Shown here piece after piece: positions 1 through 11,464 of a stretch of DNA of 64,000 nucleotides. Source of the DNA: Actinomycetota bacterium. GTDB lineage: Bacteria > Actinomycetota > Acidimicrobiia > IMCC26256 > PALSA-555. A program made the position numbers and the translations under genes. The stretch is taken from the NCBI GenBank assembly GCA_016870355.1, contig VGBR01000001.1:121574-185573 (forward strand). Reading direction: 5' to 3'. Positions within the stretch are counted from its first letter, which is position 1. Each line of letters opens with the position of its first letter. The notes beneath the pieces were generated by a model. It searched no databases. It was not told the origin of the DNA and saw nothing but the letters and a program-made list of their open reading frames with translations.

Positions 1-51
1 CGACTAGTTTCCTGCAGCCGAGAGTTCGCCTGAGAGGGAGCCACTTCCGAG

Positions 52-2379
<2,328 letters not shown>

Positions 2380-2384
2380 GCGCT

Positions 2385-2410
2385 TCCCGATCGACGCAGA
2401 TCAATCGGGA
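2385..2410. terminator. putative bidirectional terminator between hppA and dedA
   Basis: Seven-base inverted repeat, TCCCGAT (2385-2391) and ATCGGGA (2404-2410), with a 12-nt loop. It fills the gap between the two convergent genes. The stem is short and there is no T run, so the assignment rests mostly on position. Confidence 0.35.
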
Positions 2411-3133
2411 TCAGTCGTCGGAGTCGAGGATCTCCGAGAGCTCTTCGGCTTCGGCTTCCGCCGCAGCGGGTGGCAGTGGGTCGGCGTCGATCTTTCGTGC
2501 CTTGCGCCATTCGAGGACGACGGGGATGAACGACACGACGACGATCCCCGCGATTATCGGCAACAGGAGCTTGTCGATGTTCTCGTCCTTGTCGAGGCCG
2601 AGCTCTTCGCCGAGCGCGTAGCCGAGCATCGTGATGCCTACCGCCCACAGCAGCGCACCGATGACGTTGAAGCGCAGGAACGTCTTTCGTGGCATCTCGC
2701 CGACGCCGGCGAGCGTCGGTGCGAACGTCCGCACGATCGGCACGAAGCGGGAGATCACGATGGTCTTCGGGCCGTGCTTCTCGAAGAAGCTGCGCGTGCG
2801 TTCGACGTACTCCTGCTTGAAGATCCTCGATTCCTGCTTGTTGAACAGCCGCGGGCCGAGCCGCTTGCCGATCGTGTAGCCGGTCTGATCGCCAACCACC
2901 GCGGCGACGAAGCACCCGACCACCAGCAAGATGATGTCGAGCTTGCCGCCGCCGGCAAGCACGCCCGCAGTGAAGAGCAACGAGTCGCCGGGCAGGAAGA
3001 AGCCGATCAGCAGCCCGGTCTCGGCGAACACGATGAGCCACAACACGATCTCCGCGTACGGACTCAATGACTCGACGATCTCGTTCACATCGATGCCGAA
3101 AAGGCCGAGAACACTGGGATGCACGGCGCGCAT
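2411..3133 (-). CDS. DedA family integral membrane protein
   Basis: 240-residue DedA (VTT-domain) protein of the inner membrane. Homologues are linked to lipid carrier recycling and membrane homeostasis; no substrate can be assigned here. The family hallmarks are present: an N-terminal glutamate segment ending GFFLPGDSLL (about residues 44-53), then VPIVRTFAPTLAGVGEMPRK with the conserved Arg and Gly, and a following NVIGALLWA segment. Several hydrophobic helices occur, and the C-terminal tail is acidic (EAEAEELSEILDSDD). It is divergent from topA; the 154-bp gap between the two starts must hold both promoters. The start was taken at the first ATG (3133), which precedes the hydrophobic N-terminus. 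Confidence 0.88.
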   Translation of the reverse strand: MRAVHPSVLGLFGIDVNEIVESLSPYAEIVLWLIVFAETGLLIGFFLPGDSLLFTAGVLAGGGKLDIILLVVGCFVAAVVGDQTGYTIGKRLGPRLFNKQESRIFKQEYVERTRSFFEKHGPKTIVISRFVPIVRTFAPTLAGVGEMPRKTFLRFNVIGALLWAVGITMLGYALGEELGLDKDENIDKLLLPIIAGIVVVSFIPVVLEWRKARKIDADPLPPAAAEAEAEELSEILDSDD

Positions 3134-3287
3134 GGTAGACGGCGAACTGCGTCACACTCGGGACGCGCTTGACGCAGACGGTGTGAATCTGCACACAGTC
3201 TCGGCCCAAATGCACCGAAAGACGGGTATCAGCGGTCACACTTGACCGCCTACGCGCGCCAGACCAAGCGGAGGAAAGAACAGACAC

Positions 3288-6116
3288 GTGCCCAAGCCAC
3301 TCGTGATTGTGGAGTCACCAGCGAAGGCGAAGACCATCGAAGGTTTCCTTGGTCGCGACTCCGTGCGCGTCATCGCGAGCTACGGCCACGTGCGTGACCT
3401 CCCGAGCAGCGCGAAGGAAGTGCCGAAGACCGTCAAGAACAAGGACGTGCGGCGCCTCGGCATCGACGTCGAAGACCACTTCAAGCCGCTCTACGTGGTG
3501 CCGGACCAGAAGAAGGAGCGCGTGAAGGCGCTCAAGGACGCGCTGGCCGACGCCAGCGAGGTCTACCTGGCCACGGACGAGGACCGTGAGGGTGAGGCGA
3601 TCTCGTGGCACGTGCTCGAGGTGCTCAAGCCCTCGGTGCCGGTGAAGCGGATGGTGTTCCACGAGATCACCGAGGCCGCCATCACTGCCGCCCTCGACGA
3701 CTGGCGCGAGCTCGACATGAAGCTCGTGGAGGCGCAAGAGGGACGGCGCATCCTCGACCGGCTGTTCGGCTACGAGATGTCGCTCGTGGCTCGGCGTCGG
3801 GCGGGCGGCGCCGTCTCGGCGGGCCGCGTGCAGAGCGTCACGGCCCGACTCGTTGTAGAGCGGGAGCGGGCGCGGATGGCGTTCCGCGCCGCCACCTACT
3901 GGGACCTCGCCGGCACCTTCCGTCCCACGCAGGTCCGGGAGTCGGCCGGCGACGAGCTCTCGTCGCCGGAGTTCCCAGCCACGTTGTTCAGCGTGGACGA
4001 TCGGCGCTTGGCGACCGGCAAAGACTTCGACGCGGCGACCGGAGCGCTCGCGGACGGCGTCGCGGTCACGCTGCTCGACGAAGCGAGCGCCACGAAGCTC
4101 AAGGAGCAGCTCACCGACGCGAGCTTCACGGTCGGATCGGTCGAGACCAACGCGGTGACCGAGCGCCCCAAGCCGCCGTTCACCACGTCGACGCTTCAGC
4201 AGGAGGCCGCCCGCAAGCTCAACTTCAGCGCGGCCCGGGCGATGTCGGTCGCGCAGACGCTCTACGAGAACGGTTACATCACCTACATGCGCACCGACTC
4301 GACGAACTTGTCGGGCGAGGCGCTCACCGCGGCACGTCGTCGCATCGACGCGATGTACGGCCGGGAGTACCTGCCGGCCGAAGCGCGCGTGTACCGGAGC
4401 AAGGTCAAGAACGCACAGGAGGCGCACGAGGCGATCCGTCCCGCGGGGGATGCGATGCGCCCGCTCGACGAGGTGGCGGCCACGATCGACGCCGATCCCG
4501 AGATCAAAGTCGCGAAGTCCGACGCCAAACGGCTGTACGAGCTGGTCTGGATGCGAACCGTGGCTTCACAGATGGCCGATGCACGCGTGCAGCGCGTTAC
4601 CGCGCGCCTGCACACTTCGGTGAGCGAGCCCGACGGGTCGAACGTGCCGGTGGTGTTCACCGCCACCGGCCGAACGATCGAGTTCCCCGGCTACCTGCGC
4701 GCCTATGTGGAGGGTGCGGACGATCCCGACGCCGAGCTCGAGGACCGCGAAGCGATCTTGCCGCCGCTCGAGGAAGGTGACGTGCTGGAGTGCATCGACG
4801 TGCAGCCGGCCGGCCACACCACGCAACCGCCGGCGCGCTACACCGAGGCAAGCCTCGTCAAGGAGCTCGAAGAGCGCGGCATCGGACGCCCGTCCACGTA
4901 CGCGTCCGTCATCGACACGCTGCTGCGGCGCTACTACGTGTGGAAGAAGGGCACCGCGCTCGTGCCGTCATGGACTGCGTTCGCGAAGCAGCAGCTCTTC
5001 GAACGCCACTTCCCTCACCTCATCGACTACGAGTTCACCGCCACGATGGAAGAGGCGCTCGACGGGATCGCGCGTGGTGAAGGCGAAGCCGAGAAGTGGC
5101 TGCACACGTTCTGGTTCGGCAACGGCGAGGCTGGGCTGCGCGATCTGATCGACGACGACCACCTCGCCACGATCGATCCAGCGGTCGTGAACGCGGTGTC
5201 CATCGGCCACGACGCGCAAGGTCGCGAGCTCATCGTCCGCGTGTGGAACAACGGCGCCAGCATCCAGCGCGGCGACGACAAGGCGCCGGTGCCCGTCGAC
5301 CTTCCACCCGACGAGCTGACGATCGCGTGCGCGGAAGAGCTGATCGAGCGCGGCTCGGGTGGGCCGCGCGCGCTCGGGAACGACCCCGACACCGGCATGC
5401 CCGTGCTCGCGCTCACCGGTCGCTACGGCCCGTTCGTACAGCTCGGTGAGATGGAAGAGGGCTCCAAGGACAAGCCGAAGCGAGCCTCGCTGTTCTCGAG
5501 CATGCAGCCCGACACGGTGACACTCGACGAGGCGCTCGCGCTGCTCGCGTTGCCACGGGTCGTCGGTCAGTCCGACGGCGTCGACGTCGAAGCGCTCAAC
5601 GGTCGGTACGGCCCATACCTCAAGAAGGGCGACGACAGTCGGAGCCTCGACAGCGAGGAAGAGCTCTTCACGGTCACGATCGAGCAGGCCGAGGCACTGT
5701 TCGCGGAGCCAAAGCGGCGCCGTGGCCGAGCCGCGAAGCCGCCGATCGCGGATCTCGGTCCCCACCCCGAGCACGGCAAGAAGGTGCGTGTGCTCGACGG
5801 GCGATTCGGTCCCTACGTGACCGACGGGACCATCAACGCGACGGTGCCGCGCGGTGTCGAGCCGGCAGAGATCGACATCGACCAGGCCGTCGAGCTGTTG
5901 CGCGAGCGCGAGGCGCGCGGTCCGGCCCAGAAGCGGCCAGCAAAGCGTTCGGGTCCGCCCAAGACGACGACGCGCGTCGTCAAGAAGGGCACCAGCAAGC
6001 GCGCGAAGGCCGCCAAGAAGAAGGTTGCCAAGAAGGCACAGGTCGCAGCGGCAACGCCCTCGAATGATGGGCCCGCAACTGATGAGTCACCCGCGGAGAC
6101 CGAACCTCTAGCCTGA
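3288..6116 (+). CDS. topA: DNA topoisomerase I (type IA)
   Basis: 942-residue type IA topoisomerase that relaxes negative supercoils. It opens with a Toprim domain (VIVESPAKAKTIEGFLG at residues 6-22; TDEDREGEAISWH near 95). The catalytic tyrosine is Tyr333 in GYITYMRTDST. The C-terminal part has no cysteine zinc fingers; instead it holds repeats built round GRYGPFVQLG, GRYGPYLKKG and GRFGPYVTDG, as is usual in actinobacteria. From about residue 875 follows a Lys/Arg/Ala-rich tail (PAKRSGPPKTTT, KRAKAAKKKVAKKAQ). The GTG start is preceded by GGAGG at 3270-3274. It is the first gene of a packed unit running through the MFS gene, tmk and holB. Confidence 0.97.
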   Translation: MPKPLVIVESPAKAKTIEGFLGRDSVRVIASYGHVRDLPSSAKEVPKTVKNKDVRRLGIDVEDHFKPLYVVPDQKKERVKALKDALADASEVYLATDEDREGEAISWHVLEVLKPSVPVKRMVFHEITEAAITAALDDWRELDMKLVEAQEGRRILDRLFGYEMSLVARRRAGGAVSAGRVQSVTARLVVERERARMAFRAATYWDLAGTFRPTQVRESAGDELSSPEFPATLFSVDDRRLATGKDFDAATGALADGVAVTLLDEASATKLKEQLTDASFTVGSVETNAVTERPKPPFTTSTLQQEAARKLNFSAARAMSVAQTLYENGYITYMRTDSTNLSGEALTAARRRIDAMYGREYLPAEARVYRSKVKNAQEAHEAIRPAGDAMRPLDEVAATIDADPEIKVAKSDAKRLYELVWMRTVASQMADARVQRVTARLHTSVSEPDGSNVPVVFTATGRTIEFPGYLRAYVEGADDPDAELEDREAILPPLEEGDVLECIDVQPAGHTTQPPARYTEASLVKELEERGIGRPSTYASVIDTLLRRYYVWKKGTALVPSWTAFAKQQLFERHFPHLIDYEFTATMEEALDGIARGEGEAEKWLHTFWFGNGEAGLRDLIDDDHLATIDPAVVNAVSIGHDAQGRELIVRVWNNGASIQRGDDKAPVPVDLPPDELTIACAEELIERGSGGPRALGNDPDTGMPVLALTGRYGPFVQLGEMEEGSKDKPKRASLFSSMQPDTVTLDEALALLALPRVVGQSDGVDVEALNGRYGPYLKKGDDSRSLDSEEELFTVTIEQAEALFAEPKRRRGRAAKPPIADLGPHPEHGKKVRVLDGRFGPYVTDGTINATVPRGVEPAEIDIDQAVELLREREARGPAQKRPAKRSGPPKTTTRVVKKGTSKRAKAAKKKVAKKAQVAAATPSNDGPATDESPAETEPLA

Positions 6117-6123
6117 CCCGCGC

Positions 6124-7581
6124 GTGAGCGAGGACCAACCGGCTCCCTTCATCCCTCCGCACGTCGAGGACGAGACATCGGTCGCCCCGATCGGGCGCGT
6201 GTTCGGCACGCGCGAGTACTTCCGTTTGTGGATCGCGCAAGCGGTGTCGAGCATCGGCGACTGGATCGGCTTCTTGGCCATCCTCTCGATCGTCTCGCGC
6301 ATCTCCGACTCGGCCGCTGCGGTGAGCCTCGTGATGCTGGCGCGCGTTGTCCCCGGGTTCTTCCTCGCCACGATCGGTGGGGTGCTCATCGATCGGGTCG
6401 ACCGCCGCAAGGTGATGGTGTTCTGCGACCTCGGACGCGCCGGACTCCTTGCGCTGCTGCCCTTCGTCGAGACCGTGCTCGGGCTGGTGCTGATCTCGCT
6501 CGGGATGGAGATCCTCACGTTGCTGTGGGGACCGGCCAAGGACGCGTCGGTACCGAACCTGGTGAACAAGGAGCACCTCACCTCGGTGAACACGATGACG
6601 CTCATCGCCACCTTCGGGAGCATCCCCGTCGCGACAATCCTCTTCTCTTCGTTCGCTGCGCTGGCGTCGTTCCTCGGTGACTTCGATGCGCTCTCTGGTC
6701 TCGACCTCGACCAAGAGGCGTTGGCGCTCTATGTCGACGCGATCTCGTTCCTCGTCTGTGCCGCCATCGTGTGGCGACTCCCGATCCCGCACGGCCACAC
6801 GACGCAGAAGAAGCGGCTCCCTTGGTCGCCGTCGGCAGGCGACGACTCCTCCTCCGGGGGTCGGCAGAGCCGCCCCCTTCGGCGCGTCGACTGGCTCCAG
6901 ACCGTGCACGAGATCCAGGAGGGCTTGAAGTTCATCGCAGGGCACCCGCGCGTGCGCGGCGTCATCCTCGGGCTCGCCGTCGGCCTCGTTGGCGCGGGTG
7001 CGATGGTCCCCCTGGGACCGGTCTTCGCACGTGAAGGCCTGGGTGGTGACAGCGCGACCTTCGGCGTGTTGATGACTGCGCTCGGCCTCGGCGCGGCCGT
7101 GGGTGTGATCGCGCTGCTCACGTTCCAACGCCGGCTGCCGCGCGAGACTGTGTTCGAGTTCGCAGTCATGGGCACCGGCCTGTTCCTGATCCTCGGTGTC
7201 GCGTTCTCGTCACTCGGCCCATCCGCGTTCGCGATCGCATTCGTCGGTGCCTGCGCGGGCACGTCGTACGTGACAGGGTTCACGACGCTCCAGGAGCGCG
7301 TGCACGACGAGCTACGAGGACGGACCTTTGCCACCTTGTACACGGTGATCCGGCTCTGCCTGTTCTTGTCGCTGGTGATGTCGCCGTTGTTCGCGGATCT
7401 CTTCGAGTGGATCGTGGAACAGGTGGCTGACAACCCGAGCGTGAGGATCGGTGACAGCAAGTACACCTTCGCTGGTTCGCGGCTCGCGCTGTGGGGCGGC
7501 GGGCTACTCACGCTCATCGGCGGCCTCTGGGCGCGCCACTCGGTGATCCGCGCGGAGCGCCGCGCCGCGGAGGCAACGTGA
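6124..7581 (+). CDS. MFS transporter (EntS/MFS_3-like exporter)
   Basis: 485-residue major facilitator superfamily protein with about 12 hydrophobic segments. The N-terminal half carries LWIAQAVSSIGDWIG and the loop GGVLIDRVDRRKVMV, which is the family's helix 2-3 motif. The pattern resembles the MFS_3/EntS exporter group, but the substrate cannot be told. The central loop (about residues 230-260) is hydrophilic and Ser/Arg-rich. The GTG start lies 7 nt after the topA stop, and TAGCCT at 6109-6114 stands 9 nt before it, so an extra promoter inside the end of topA is possible. The gene overlaps tmk by 4 nt. Confidence 0.85.
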   Translation: MSEDQPAPFIPPHVEDETSVAPIGRVFGTREYFRLWIAQAVSSIGDWIGFLAILSIVSRISDSAAAVSLVMLARVVPGFFLATIGGVLIDRVDRRKVMVFCDLGRAGLLALLPFVETVLGLVLISLGMEILTLLWGPAKDASVPNLVNKEHLTSVNTMTLIATFGSIPVATILFSSFAALASFLGDFDALSGLDLDQEALALYVDAISFLVCAAIVWRLPIPHGHTTQKKRLPWSPSAGDDSSSGGRQSRPLRRVDWLQTVHEIQEGLKFIAGHPRVRGVILGLAVGLVGAGAMVPLGPVFAREGLGGDSATFGVLMTALGLGAAVGVIALLTFQRRLPRETVFEFAVMGTGLFLILGVAFSSLGPSAFAIAFVGACAGTSYVTGFTTLQERVHDELRGRTFATLYTVIRLCLFLSLVMSPLFADLFEWIVEQVADNPSVRIGDSKYTFAGSRLALWGGGLLTLIGGLWARHSVIRAERRAAEAT

Positions 7582-8189
7582 GCGGGCCGCGCTTCATCGT
7601 GCTCGAAGGCGGCGACGCGACGGGCAAGAGCACGCAGGTCGAGCGACTCGCCGCCCGACTGCGCGAACGCGACCTGCAAGTCGTCACGAGCTTCGAGCCC
7701 GGGGCAACGCCGCTCGGTCGACGAGTGCGCGAGCTGTTGCTGCACGGTGAAGACGCCGTCGACCCCATTGCCGAGGCGTTGTTGATGGCAGCCGACCGCG
7801 CCCAGCACGTCGCCGAAGTCGTTCGACCGACGCTCGCGAGCGGAGCCTGGCTCGTGTCCGACCGCTTCGTGCCGTCATCGCTCGCGTACCAAGGAGTCGG
7901 GAGGGGACTCGGAGTCGCGGAGGTCGAGCAGCTGAACCAGCTCGCGACGGCCGGCATCGAGCCCGACCTCGTGATCGTGCTCGACCTCTCTCCCGATGCT
8001 GCACGCACGCGCATTGGAACCGGTCGCGATCGGCTCGAAGGAGAGCACGACGCGTTCGCGCTCGCAGTGCACGAGGGCTATCGAGATCTCGCCCGCGCCC
8101 GGGGCTGGGTGCTCGTCGATGCCGATCGATCGCCCGACGAGGTGGCGGACGAGATCTGGTCGGTCGTGTGCGATCGTTGCGACCTGTGA
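7578..8189 (+). CDS. tmk: thymidylate kinase
   Basis: 203-residue dTMP kinase making dTDP for DNA synthesis. The P-loop reads EGGDATGKST at residues 9-18. The DR motif is VSDRFVPSSLAYQG, in which the second position is Phe, and the lid-region arginines follow in RTRIGTGRDRLE. The start is GTG at 7578, chosen because it overlaps the stop of the MFS gene (GTGA) and has GGAGG 4 nt upstream; an earlier in-frame start would add an Arg/Gly-rich stretch unlike the family. The next gene, holB, overlaps by 4 nt in the same way, so the two are translationally coupled. Confidence 0.95.
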   Translation: MSGPRFIVLEGGDATGKSTQVERLAARLRERDLQVVTSFEPGATPLGRRVRELLLHGEDAVDPIAEALLMAADRAQHVAEVVRPTLASGAWLVSDRFVPSSLAYQGVGRGLGVAEVEQLNQLATAGIEPDLVIVLDLSPDAARTRIGTGRDRLEGEHDAFALAVHEGYRDLARARGWVLVDADRSPDEVADEIWSVVCDRCDL

Positions 8190-9298
8190 GCACGACCGTC
8201 GCCGAACCCTGGACTCATCTCGTCGGACAGGAGCGCGCCATCGCGCGCATGGAGCGCGCCGCGGAGCGGCCGGTGCACTCGTACCTGCTCGTCGGGTCCA
8301 AGGGCGCCGACCTCTTGATGGCTGCGCGCTGCTTTGCCAGCGTGCTCATCTCTGCCGACCGCGACCCACGAACCACGGAGCTCGTGCTCAAAGGTGTGCA
8401 CCCCGACGTCGTGGAGTTCGAGCCGGAGTCCACCGTCATCTCGGTTGCGCAGGGCAAGGAGATCGTGCGCGAGGCCTGGGCGAGCCCGATCGAGACGTCG
8501 TCGGTGCGCAAGGTGCTGCTCGTCCTCGAAGCCGAACGGCTCAAGCTTGAAGCGGAGAACGCGTTGTTGAAGACGTTCGAGGAGCCACCGGCGAGCACGG
8601 TGATCGTGCTCGTCACGTCGGCGCCCGACGACCTCCTCGACACGACGCGCTCGCGCTGTCAGCGGATCCAGCTCGCCCCACTCGACGAGGCCGCGATCAC
8701 CGCGGCACTCACCGCGAACGGTGTAGGTGCCGATACAGCCGCGCTCGCAGCCCGTCTTGGTGGCGGACAGCTCGGTCGGGCCCGTGCGCTTGCAAGCGAT
8801 CGCCGCGCGCTGCGGGAGGCGTTCGTGGCCGCGTCGGCAGACGTTGACGGGAAGGGCGCGACGGCAGCGCAGGTCGCCGAGCGTCTCAGCGCCGCGGTCC
8901 GAGAGGCGATCGCGGCCGTCAAGACCCAGCACGAGGCCGAGCTCGAAGAGTTCGACGCGGCCGCCAACGAAGCGGGCTACCTCCCGCGCGAGGTCACTCG
9001 GCAACGCAAGCGCATGACCACGCGCCACCAGCGCCATGAACGGATGGCGCGGCGTGAGGCGATCGTGGAGGGCGTCACTGCCCTCGAAACCGTCTATCGA
9101 GACGCATTGGCCGGATCTAAGGCGCCGCTGCGCAACCTCGATCGCACCCCAATCCGGGTCGAAGCCCGCGCCGCCGATCGCGCGCTCGAGGCATGCCGCG
9201 CCGCGCGCGACTCGCTCGAGCACAACCCGAACGAAGGGCTGCTCCTCGAACGTCTCGTCCTCCAACTTCCCCCAGGAGCCCCAACACCCGCTCGGTAG
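8186..9298 (+). CDS. holB: DNA polymerase III delta' subunit
   Basis: 370-residue clamp-loader subunit. The AAA+ fold is recognisable from WTHLVGQERAIARM at the N-terminus, EAENALLKTFEEPP and the SRC motif DTTRSRCQRIQL. The Walker A loop is degenerate (GSKGADLLM, no GKT), as expected for delta' rather than DnaX. The C-terminal half is helical and ends in a collar-like region. The GTG start at 8186 overlaps the tmk stop (GTGA); a GTG 18 nt upstream is less likely. The gene ends 13 nt before tRNA-Thr(CGT). The tmk-holB order is common in bacteria. Confidence 0.93.
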   Translation: MSTTVAEPWTHLVGQERAIARMERAAERPVHSYLLVGSKGADLLMAARCFASVLISADRDPRTTELVLKGVHPDVVEFEPESTVISVAQGKEIVREAWASPIETSSVRKVLLVLEAERLKLEAENALLKTFEEPPASTVIVLVTSAPDDLLDTTRSRCQRIQLAPLDEAAITAALTANGVGADTAALAARLGGGQLGRARALASDRRALREAFVAASADVDGKGATAAQVAERLSAAVREAIAAVKTQHEAELEEFDAAANEAGYLPREVTRQRKRMTTRHQRHERMARREAIVEGVTALETVYRDALAGSKAPLRNLDRTPIRVEARAADRALEACRAARDSLEHNPNEGLLLERLVLQLPPGAPTPAR

Positions 9299-9311
9299 AC
9301 TTCGCGGTCCC

Positions 9312-9384
9312 GCCGGGGTAGCTCAGTCGGTAGAGCAGCTCACTCGTAATGAGCAGGCCAGGGGTTCGAGTCCCCTCCCCGGCT
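9312..9384 (+). tRNA. tRNA-Thr, anticodon CGT
   Basis: Full cloverleaf of 73 nt. Acceptor GCCGGGG (9312-9318) pairs with CCCCGGC (9377-9383), discriminator T. D arm is GCTC/GAGC. Anticodon stem GCTCA/TGAGC encloses the loop CTCGTAA, giving anticodon CGT, which reads ACG. T stem AGGGG/CCCCT holds TTCGAGT. The 3' CCA is not encoded. Confidence 0.97.
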
Positions 9385-9429
9385 CCCCTTCATCTCCAAG
9401 CCCGGCCGGGTGCGCGGGAATCCCGAAGA

Positions 9430-10791
9430 ATGCGCGCGTCCCGTGCGGGGTTGGTCAGGGCAGCTACCAGTAAGCGGTGCCCTTCGTCGTCCGTCGGGCT
9501 GGGGGCGACGAACACTCGCGCTGCCCACCAGGGAGACTTCCGCAGGAGCGGCAAGGAGGTCTTCAAGTCGGCCAAGGACGGCCAGAAGCTCAAGGTCGGC
9601 GACACGGTCCAGACCGACGCGACGGGCTTCGCGCAGGTCAACTACACCGACGACGGCGAGTCGTTCACGCGTCTCGACGTGAACACCACGTTCACGATCG
9701 AGAGCCTCACCGACGAAGAGGGCAACCGGAAGATCAAGGGCACCGTCGAGTCGGGTCAGACCTGGAATCGCACGAGCGCGCTCACCGAGAACGAGACGTT
9801 CGAGCAGGAAGGTGCCGGTGCGACCGCCGCAGTCGCCGGCACCGCGTTCCTCGTGTCCTGTGTGACCGCCACCAACTGCACCTTCACGTCGATTGTCGAC
9901 GGCATCCAGCTCACCACGGTCGACGGCGAGGTGCAGCTGCTCGACCCGCTCGAGCAGTGCGACTCGGCCGAGATCGTCACCGACGATGACGCCGACCTGT
10001 GCGCCAACGTCGAGCACCCTCGACGCGATCCTCGCCAACGCGTGGATCCTCGAAAACCTCTTCCTCGACGGCACGGCGGGCTTCGAGGGGATCATCGTCG
10101 TCGAGGAGGCCGAGGTCACCTCGCTCACCCCGACCGAGTCGACTCCCGCTGGTGGCGGCGGAGGGGAAGAGCCCCCGCCGTCTACACCCCCGCGAACGGG
10201 CCCCCGGTGATCGACGCCAACGCGGTGAACATCGTCACGGCCGACGGTCAGACACCCGGCGCGACCACGGGTCCGAACACGATGGTGATCTCGCAGGACG
10301 AGGTGAGGTCCGTGACCTTCACGCTGCAGGTCACCGATCCCGAGGGCGACCCGTACTGGATCGTGTTCACCGCGCTGCCGAATCCTTCGTTCGGTCGCCT
10401 CTTGCTGAGCTCGACTCCGGTGGTCATCGGCACCAACTACAACGCGACTGACGTGTTCACGTTCGACCCTGTGCAGTTCGAGCCGACGTGCAACGGGACG
10501 AACGTCGTCATGTCGGACTGCTTCACGAACGGCACGGCGGAGGCGCAGTCCAGCCCCGACGATCTGGCCCAAGGTGGCGGGGCACAGCCTTACCCGAGCA
10601 CGCCGTTCGACAACGGTGACGGCACGGTGCGCTGGCAGGACTCCTTCACCTTCAAGGCGGTGCAGCAGGACACCCCGAGCGAGTCGGCGCCCGCGACCGT
10701 CACGGTCGAAGCGGTCGAGGACATGTGCAACCCCGGGAACGAAGGAACCCGGACGGCGAACATTGTCGTCTCGTCGTGCCCACGCGCATGA
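9430..10791 (+). CDS. FecR-domain surface protein gene, apparently frameshifted
   Basis: The frame is open throughout, but three segments behave differently. Residues from about 9550 to 10010 form a FecR-like domain (KVGDTVQTDATGFAQVNYTD, then GAGATAAVAGTAFLV). Between about 10010 and 10195 this frame turns Arg/His-rich, while the +1 frame reads sensibly (LDAILANAWILENLFLDG, IIVVEEAEVTSLTPTEST, then a Gly/Pro linker). After a C run near 10190 the original frame again makes sense, giving an Ig/cadherin-like part (SVTFTLQVTDPEGDPYWIVF) ending in a Cys-rich tail. Two compensating indels explain this. No signal peptide is visible before the FecR domain, so the 5' end is probably lost or shifted too; the ATG at 9430 is only the first one after the tRNA. 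It may be a decaying gene or contain sequencing errors. Confidence 0.55.
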   Translation: MRASRAGLVRAATSKRCPSSSVGLGATNTRAAHQGDFRRSGKEVFKSAKDGQKLKVGDTVQTDATGFAQVNYTDDGESFTRLDVNTTFTIESLTDEEGNRKIKGTVESGQTWNRTSALTENETFEQEGAGATAAVAGTAFLVSCVTATNCTFTSIVDGIQLTTVDGEVQLLDPLEQCDSAEIVTDDDADLCANVEHPRRDPRQRVDPRKPLPRRHGGLRGDHRRRGGRGHLAHPDRVDSRWWRRRGRAPAVYTPANGPPVIDANAVNIVTADGQTPGATTGPNTMVISQDEVRSVTFTLQVTDPEGDPYWIVFTALPNPSFGRLLLSSTPVVIGTNYNATDVFTFDPVQFEPTCNGTNVVMSDCFTNGTAEAQSSPDDLAQGGGAQPYPSTPFDNGDGTVRWQDSFTFKAVQQDTPSESAPATVTVEAVEDMCNPGNEGTRTANIVVSSCPRA

Positions 10792-10809
10792 CGGTCTCGG
10801 AACCGATGG

Positions 10810-10837
10810 TTGAACCGTCCTAGGCGGGCGGTACTCT
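10810..10837 (+). promoter_or_regulatory. promoter of the ECF sigma factor gene
   Basis: TTGAAC (10810-10815), 16-bp spacer, TACTCT (10832-10837), then 7 nt to the ATG at 10845. Transcription would begin at or within a nucleotide or two of the start codon. Confidence 0.55.
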
Positions 10838-10844
10838 CGGCTTC

Positions 10845-11450
10845 ATGGCCGACCAAGCGCGCTTCGCGGAGCTCGCGATGCCCTACATGGACGCGCTCTA
10901 CTCGGCCGCGCTCCGGATGACGCGCAACCCTGCGGACGCCGAAGACGTCGTCCAGGAGACGTACCTGCGCGCGTACCGCGGCTTCGGTGGCTTCAAAGAA
11001 GGCACGAACCTGAAGGCGTGGCTCTACAAGATCCTCACCAACACGTTCATCAACACCTACCGGGCGAAGAAGCGCCGTCCGGAGGAGACCGAGTTCGACG
11101 ACGTCGACGAGTTCGCCATGTACGGCCGCATGCGCGGCCTGGAGGCCGCCAACGCGGGGCGGACGCCCGAGACAGAGGTGCTGGAGCAGATGCCCGACGA
11201 GGTCGTCAAGGAAGCGCTGGAGTCGCTGCCCGAGCAGTTCCGTATGGCCGTCTTGCTCGCCGACGTCGAAGGCTTCTCCTACAAGGAGATCGCCGACATC
11301 ATGGAGGTGCCGATCGGCACCGTCATGAGCCGTCTCCACCGCGGAAGAAAGCAGCTCCGGGATCGGTTGTCGGAGTTCGCCAGAGACCGAGGGCTGCTTC
11401 CCGACGCTCCGTCCGATTCCACCCCCGAGCCCGCGCCCACCAGCGCCTGA
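10845..11450 (+). CDS. ECF RNA polymerase sigma factor (SigH/SigR-like)
   Basis: 201-residue ECF sigma factor. Region 2 spans about residues 8-80 ([20 protein letters not shown], then [20 protein letters not shown]). Region 4 lies near 125-180 ([40 protein letters not shown]). Region 2 and the neighbouring ZAS anti-sigma factor match the SigH/SigR (ECF12) type, which answers thiol-oxidative stress in actinobacteria; that regulon is an inference from family knowledge. The anti-sigma gene follows after 14 nt. The gene has a recognisable housekeeping-type promoter with a probable leaderless start. Confidence 0.9.
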   Translation: MADQARFAELAMPYMDALYSAALRMTRNPADAEDVVQETYLRAYRGFGGFKEGTNLKAWLYKILTNTFINTYRAKKRRPEETEFDDVDEFAMYGRMRGLEAANAGRTPETEVLEQMPDEVVKEALESLPEQFRMAVLLADVEGFSYKEIADIMEVPIGTVMSRLHRGRKQLRDRLSEFARDRGLLPDAPSDSTPEPAPTSA

Positions 11451-11464
11451 CGAGGATCGCACCG

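Noticed and set aside
10795-10845. SigR-type (GGAAT-N18-GTT) autoregulatory promoter before the ECF sigma gene
   Set aside because: GGAAC is present at 10799, but no GTT at the right distance; a TTGAAC/TACTCT promoter fits better.
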